Shown in pieces: positions 58,540-64,000 of a stretch of DNA of 64,000 nucleotides (its first letter is position 1; each line of letters begins with the position of its first letter). The stretch is from assembly GCA_021521415.1 (NCBI GenBank), contig JAIQDT010014625.1, forward strand, positions 46,735 through 110,734, given 5' to 3'. Source of the DNA: Bidens hawaiensis (Eukaryota > Streptophyta > Magnoliopsida > Asterales > Asteraceae). A model generated the notes under the pieces. The model was not told the origin of the DNA. It searched no databases and worked only from the letters and a program-made list of their open reading frames with translations. The position numbers and the translations under genes were made by a program.

Positions 58540-58577
58540 ATATAGAAAGAGAGAGAGAGTGAGAGAGAGAGAGAGAA
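58540..58577 (+). repeat. GA microsatellite
   Basis: GA dinucleotides with one GT interruption, at the presumed Helitron 5' edge. Confidence 0.85.
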
Positions 58578-58920
58578 AGGAGGGTTATTCTAAAAACAAG
58601 TAGTTTCATAGGAAGATTAGAAACAAATCATAGACATTGGATCATGTTAATCAGTGCTTGAGATTTAAAATTACCAAAAATGACATAGTTTTCTAAAATT
58701 GTTCTTTCACCGTATATTGTAATGCCACATGTCAAAAATCTATTGGTTCTTATCATTCTTAGGAAACTTTTTAGTTTTATTTGAACCCTTATGTATATTT
58801 AAAAAGGAACCGGTAGTTATCAAAAAAAGTTCTATTTATAATATTAACCATTTATATTTATTTATTTATACACGTTATGAGAGCTTTCAAATGGGTAGTT
58901 AGAACTTCATTATATAAATA

Positions 58921-58950
58921 CTAGTTTTAGAGCCCGTGTCATACACGGGA
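58921..58950 (-). mobile_element. Helitron 3' terminus, minus strand
   Basis: Read on the minus strand: CCCGTGTATGACACGGG hairpin, CTCTAAAA, CTAG, T. The hairpin closely resembles that at 24041 (CCCGTGTAATACACGGG). Confidence 0.7.
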
Positions 58951-60529
58951 TAATTTAAATTATAAAATTACAAATAAAATAAATAATTACACAGCGTATA
59001 TGAAAAAAATGTATTACATCTATGCTTGTATTTATACTATGTGTACATAAATTGATTTTATTTATATCACAAAATTAATTTTTTAAATGAACTTAATTAA
59101 TAAAAAAAATACTCGTGCAAAAATGTACCCGAAAATGGTTCTTTCTATTGAAAAATTTATTGTCAATGTCATATATGTATAATTGAAAGAAATTTGGTTA
59201 TGAACCAATTTCGGAAATAAGACCTCTTATACGATAATAGTTCTAACCACTCAGCCTAAATACAAAAGGATCGTTACGTTTATTGATATATTTCTCAATT
59301 TACCACCCATCAAAAGAAAGTAGAACATTAAATTATAACGATAAATGTTCTTCAAGAACTATATTTTTTTGAGCTACCCCATGAAAAAGATTTTGATAAT
59401 TTTCAGAGAGCTTCTTGACTTTGTTATAATGGCAACATAAAAAATAGCATGCTAACCCATTCAATTTTGTAAATATTTTGTTTCATTTGTGCATAGTTTT
59501 GCATGGCATGCTTCACATACAACGTTTTAATCACCATTGAAGGAAAAATTAATGTTGACATAAATATTTCAAATTTGATAAAAGTTATAATCATTGATAG
59601 GCAATCTTTTATTAAATTTTAATAGTTGAAGGAAAAGTAGTCAATTTGCCAAATCCCGAACCTTTTAATTATTTCAAAAATGGCCTTAAAAATAAATTTG
59701 AAACCCAAATCTTGTATAAAATTCTAGGTTTCATACTTTTAACATTTTCAAGTGAACACTTTGAACCCATAACAAATTTGACAATAAATCTAGTTTACAT
59801 TCTCAAACTTTTAAAAACACTAAAAAGTTTCATTTTTGACCCGTAACAAATTTTGACTTAAATGTTGTTAACTTGTACCAAAAAATCTATTTACCACTTT
59901 TGACCTATAAAATTTAAATTTAAGTTTCACACCAAACCCGAAACAATTTTCATTTGAAAAACATGATTTGTTGTTGATTTTTGGAATTTACCAAATATTT
60001 TGAAATATAAAGTAATATAATATGCTAATAATTATATTTATAAAAATATATAGATATTATATAAATATAGTGTAAAAGGAAAGTGAATAATTATTGATCT
60101 ATTACATATATTTTAGTTTTGGAGGGAAAAAATTACGAGAATTAACCAAAAGATGACAAATGTCTACATTTATTTTACTTTATTAGAATAGGTAGATTAA
60201 AACGCAGAAAGAGTGGAGTTTTATTCTTATGACTTAAGCCGTCATAGTTTTTTTATTTAATGTTTTGACGTCAAAACTTTTACAATATGACAACTTAAGC
60301 GCCTATAGTTTTTTCTTTAAAACTTTTCTTATGTTAAGTTTATAGCTAACTTCCAATATCTCATAAATCATAATTGTATATAGGTATCGGTACTATCGGA
60401 TCATTACAGTTTATTATCTTGGTTTTCAATCAATATAAAACATCTGTTGACATCTTTTTGAGCACATCACGACTTTATTTTTATTTTTTTGTTCTCTTTT
60501 GATTGCTATACCGAGTGTTGTGACCAAAT
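58951..60529. other. Probable Helitron interior, no gene recognised
   Basis: AT-rich with repeated ACCCGTAACAAATTTGAC/TTTGACCCATAACAAATT phrases (59750-59860). The two Helitron-type ends at 58921 and 60561 point outward from this block. Confidence 0.35.
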
Positions 60530-60531
60530 TT

Positions 60532-60561
60532 TCACCGCAACACGTGAGGAAATTTTACTAG
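60532..60561 (+). mobile_element. Probable Helitron 3' terminus
   Basis: TCACCGCAACACGTGAGG has a short stem (TCAC/GTGA), then AAATTTTACTAG and T. The hairpin is weaker than in the others. Confidence 0.45.
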
Positions 60562-60722
60562 TTATGGTTTAAATTACACCTTTTCGATGCCTAATAGTAG
60601 CTCTTAACTTTTATGAAATGACCAAAATACTAAAAGAGATAATAAGAGATTATGAATTTAATAAACTAGGTTTGTAAGTACGACAATTAACCCCTCGTAC
60701 TTACACATGATTACTCTAACAA

Positions 60723-60992
60723 TCACTTCCGTAATCTTGTGATTCTAACAAGTTCCTTCATCTCGTTAAACTTCAGTCTCGGTAACGCCTTCGAGAGAAT
60801 GTCGGCTCTTTGACGATCTCCGCTTACATGTTCTACCCTGACATCTTCTCGCTCGATGCTTTGAAAGAATTCTTCCAACACGTGAGATGTGAATTCACCC
60901 TCGTTGTGGACCCATGATCTTTTACCTTTTTGGCTTTTACAACCATCTTGGTCTTCGTCATCTTGGTCTTGACCTCCTGGAACAGTTCTTGA
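60723..60992 (-). pseudogene. Copia deletion remnant: integrase piece joined to RNase H tail
   Basis: Minus-strand translation gives EGEFTSHVLEEFF, like the NGGEFTS..F integrase core, followed almost at once by DVRVEHVSGDRQRADILSKA and LPRLKFNEMKELV, the usual C-terminus of Copia polyproteins, ending in TGA at 60723. Everything between, including reverse transcriptase, is missing. A polypurine-like ACGAGGGGT lies just downstream (60691-60699). Confidence 0.7.
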
Positions 60993-61355
60993 TCTAAAAC
61001 TATGTTCTTTCGGCTCTCTCGAACTCGACTACCTCTGTGACCATGTACTCGACCATCTCTTAGTCGTATGAACTCGTATATCCACTCATCCGGCTGCGAT
61101 TCTTGTCATCTAATCGATACGAACATCAGTCTTCCTTGATCATATCTTGTTCGCGAGCACATCATTCAAATTATAACCTTGCTCAAAACCTAAATCATTT
61201 AACCCGTATAAAAACGATACCTGAATTGAACCCACTTGTTCAACCCGTTGGAGTGCATCCAAACAAATTAGCCCCAAACTACTTTATAGAACCAAACTAG
61301 ATTGCTCGAAAAAAAAAACTTTAATTGCTAATACAAATAAACTGTATTTGATCTT
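60993..61355. other. Nothing firmly recognised
   Basis: Probably more of the Copia remnant; the minus-strand frame is rich in Lys, Asp and Gln codons but lacks a clear motif. Confidence 0.3.

Positions 61356-61400
<45 letters not shown>
61356..61400 (+). repeat. (TA)n tract
   Basis: About 44 bp of TA dinucleotides bordering the next element, as in the 29-33 kb cluster. Confidence 0.9.
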
Positions 61401-61402
<2 letters not shown>

Positions 61403-62284
61403 ATTAGGTTCATTTCAGAAGTGATTCTTAATGCGAGAAGTGCGAGAAGAGGTTTTAACCAATCATATTATTTCTTTTTTATTTTTGAATTATTTAAATA
61501 AAAGGGTGCAATAGTAAAATGAAAAAATTTATTTTTGATAATTAAAACCATTTAATTCAACATAAGTTACAATCAAAAGGTTTTTTAATAATTAACTTTT
61601 ATTATTTATTTTTAATTACATTAAAATAACATAATTGCTAACATTTTTAAACAAATCTAGTATAATTAATACATGATGATGTTAAATCAACTTTCGTTTT
61701 ATCCTCTTCTTGTTACTTGCTTTCTTGTTTAAATTTTACTTTTTTTTTCATAATTAATTATTGATTTTGACATGTTTACTTCACATCCCATTAAAATATT
61801 ATGATGACATTTTGGGTTAAAAACATATCACTATACAACCAACTTATATCTATTTAATTTTAACAGGCTACACAGTTTATATGTATTTGGAGAATGAAAT
61901 TCAGATATACTTACATATAATTTAAGTGCCTACACATGTTTTATGCATCTTGATAACTGGATTGACACATACCTAGATAAAATTTTAACAACCTACATGT
62001 TTTATATGTATTTAGGAATGTCGATTATTAAATTGCATGTCCCTACACAACCAGCGTATCATACTTCATACTCATACACAACCAACATGCTTGGAGGAAT
62101 GATTAAAAACATATCACTACACAACCAACATACATCTATATAATTTTTTAACAGCCTACACAATTTATATATACTTGGAGAATGAAATTTAGATATACCT
62201 ACACAAACTTTAAGTGCCTACTCAGGTTATATGCATCTAGATAATCGGGTTGACATGTACCTACACAAAGTTTTAACAACCTAT
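61401..62284. mobile_element. TA-bordered element related to A/B, right end missing
   Basis: The left end AGATTAGGTTCATTTCAGAA, then AATGCGAGAAGTGCGAGAAG, matches the end type of element A. The interior repeats ATCACTACACAACCAACATA and CCTACACAATTTATAT blocks (61830-62280). The expected inverted right end is absent where the next LTR begins, so it was probably truncated by that insertion. Confidence 0.6.
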
Positions 62285-64000
62285 TGTAACATTCGTTACT
62301 TTTCAAACCCGACCCATTTTAAAATTTTCGGGTTTGCTTATATATATATATATCTCAAATTTCATTTCATGTATTTTATTTATTTATTCGTCATTCTTAT
62401 TTGTATATGTATTCGTATTTGTTAAACCGAACGATTGTGTCGTTTCATTTTATTTGTATTTGTATTCGTTAACCCGACCCGTTGGGTCGTTTCGATGTAT
62501 TTTTTTATTAATTATCATTAATAAAATAGTCCCGACGACTGAAGTCCATCGCTCGTTCATTTCCCTTATTTTTGATCAATTATTAAAACTCCGAGAGAGT
62601 TAACGTCGTTTTTATTTAAACCGATTTGCGAACTACACAAATAATTTGGAATTTTTCTAAATCATGTTTTGATATAATTTGAAAGTCCAAGGTTTAAAAT
62701 GTAATTGCATAATAAATTTTTCTTTTAAAAGAAACCCCAAAGTACAGGGACTGAATGTGTAAATAAATTTAAATTATATTATTAAAAACTAAACCCAACC
62801 CCAGCCCCTACCTTCCCACGTTTTTCCGGCCGGCGATAAATCCGGCGACAGTGGAGAAAATCCGGCAGCCTCAAACACCCTTTAAATCCCGCTCTTTGAC
62901 CCGTTTAATTAGTGTAACAACCTTAGACCATGATAATAAACTCTAACCAATATGTTAATTGTAATATATCGATCTAAAACCGTCATATAATCCCGTGATG
63001 ATCGCCGGAAATTTCAATAATGATTATCAAACGATTATACGCTCCAATTGGACTTATAAATAGGATCCTCTGCATCAACTAAACATGCTACCTCCAACGA
63101 TTTAACATAAAACACTCTCGATAAACACGAATATTTCCGTCCAAACCGTTTTTCCGGCCAACCGTCGTTCGTCCTCATTCCTTAACAGTTACAGGTAATT
63201 TTTATATGCTTTCGAATCATTTTGACCCGTTAAACAAAATCCCCATCATAGATTTAACATTCTTGGAATAGATTAAGAGGATTAGAACCTAGGGTTGTTG
63301 AGGAAGATGATGAACATAACTCTATTGTTTTTATAGTTTTGTTTTCTGTTTTATAATCAAATTGATATTCTGGCTAGTGGTAAACATGCTTGCTGATAAA
63401 CAACAGACCCGGCCCGGGTCAAAGCGTTTATTTTTGTTATCTCTTTTTAAAACCATTTATTTATTATATAAAAATCAATTAAAACTTTAAAAATCATAAT
63501 AAACCAGTAAAAATCATTTACAGATTAAATAAAATTTTATAAAATATAAATTATCGTTTTCAACTAAAACCCAACTTTCACGTGCGTTAAAACTAATTTA
63601 TTTTCTTTTTAAGTACTTTACGAACTTTAAAATTCGTTATCTTTAAAAATTCTTAACATAAAAATTCATCGGGTTATGATTCTCATTTAAAATTCGTACG
63701 TCAAAATTATCGTAACTTTCATATGAATGTTAATATTATAATATCAAAATAATATAAATCACTAAACTTCCGTTAAGCTTAGAATAATACTAAAATAATC
63801 TATGCCTTAAAATAATAAACGCATCATCTTTAAACTAAACAATTAACCCGTATAATCCCGTTAGTTAGTCTTTACACTTTTGTATTTATTCTCATTGATA
63901 GTTCGAGAAGTTTAATCGTGTTGGATCCTTTAATGCATTTTCGGTTGCTTCGGTTTCGTTATCATGCCTTCGGCTATATTACAATATTTATCTTCGACTT
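62285..64000 (+). mobile_element. Start of another LTR, continuing past the window
   Basis: TGTAACATTCG at 62285 has the LTR-start form seen (inverted) in solo LTR 1. TTATAAATAGG near 63054 is a good TATA box. No coding region is present to the window end. The far end, and thus whether this is a solo LTR or a full element, lies outside. Confidence 0.5.

Larger units (their letters stand above)
55246..58546 (-). mobile_element. Candidate Helitron, minus strand, carrying a solo LTR
   Basis: The 3' end at 55246, read on the minus strand, is CCCCTGTAATACGGGGGGAT followed by AAAATCTAG and T. The likely 5' end near 58546 reads TCTTTCTATATATATAAACC then CCTAAAATCCTACGTGTCGC, like plant Helitron starts; a GA microsatellite blurs the exact base. 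Without the solo LTR (55444-57789) the element is about 0.95 kb. Its interior repeats a TATAACCCGTTTAAGAGCTA-TCTGGGTTTGGTGA unit (near 55405, 57950, 58177, 58379). No Rep/helicase coding is present. Confidence 0.55.

Overview
This window is plant nuclear DNA, very probably from a eudicot. It is AT-rich, its genes carry many introns with GT/AG borders, and it is crowded with LTR retrotransposons, Helitron ends, LINE tails and MITE-like inverted repeats. The gene families and the repeat style (long solo LTRs beginning TGTAAC or TGTGACACC, small elements set in (TA)n tracts) would suit an asterid such as a composite, but that placement is inference. No bacterial, organellar or CRISPR sequence was recognised.

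Layout. Bases 1-23,200 form a gene-bearing block. A NT-C2/coiled-coil 'myosin heavy chain-related' gene (1037-5862, +, 7 exons after re-joining) is followed by a LURP-one-related gene (8134-8996, -, 3 exons) and by an LRR receptor-like pseudokinase of the At1g63430 type (14590-19355, +, 13 exons). Converging on the last is a menthol-dehydrogenase/salutaridine-reductase-like SDR gene (19827-23215, -, 5 exons) with an apparent 2-base deletion near its 3' end. Their introns hold MITEs, a foldback element and tandem duplications.

Bases 23,200-64,000 are almost wholly repeats. They contain several Helitron 3' ends, two of them downstream of exon-like host gene fragments (a PBS1-like kinase piece at 28.28 kb and a three-exon fragment at 53.7-54.9 kb). 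A chain of small elements is separated by (TA)n tracts (29.0-33.3 kb). There is a broken Copia pol with a YVDH active site (33.9-36.5 kb). A solo LTR at 37.48-39.63 kb has a perfect 5-bp target duplication. A complete but decayed Copia element (40.47-50.36 kb; matching LTRs, PBS, polypurine tract, GAAGA target duplication) is itself split by a second solo LTR (45.2-47.6 kb; CAAAT duplication). A third solo LTR (55.4-57.8 kb) holds a tRNA-like sequence. A Copia deletion remnant, one more TA-bordered element and the start of another LTR close the window.

The four host genes do not form a pathway; they are ordinary neighbours. Exon coordinates were worked out by hand from splice signals and reading phase and have no transcript support here. 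Family names come from recognising motifs, not from a search. I did not find a convincing new molecular system. The most informative material is the nested transposon history, the Helitron-linked gene fragments, and the tRNA/B-box-like sequences in LTRs.
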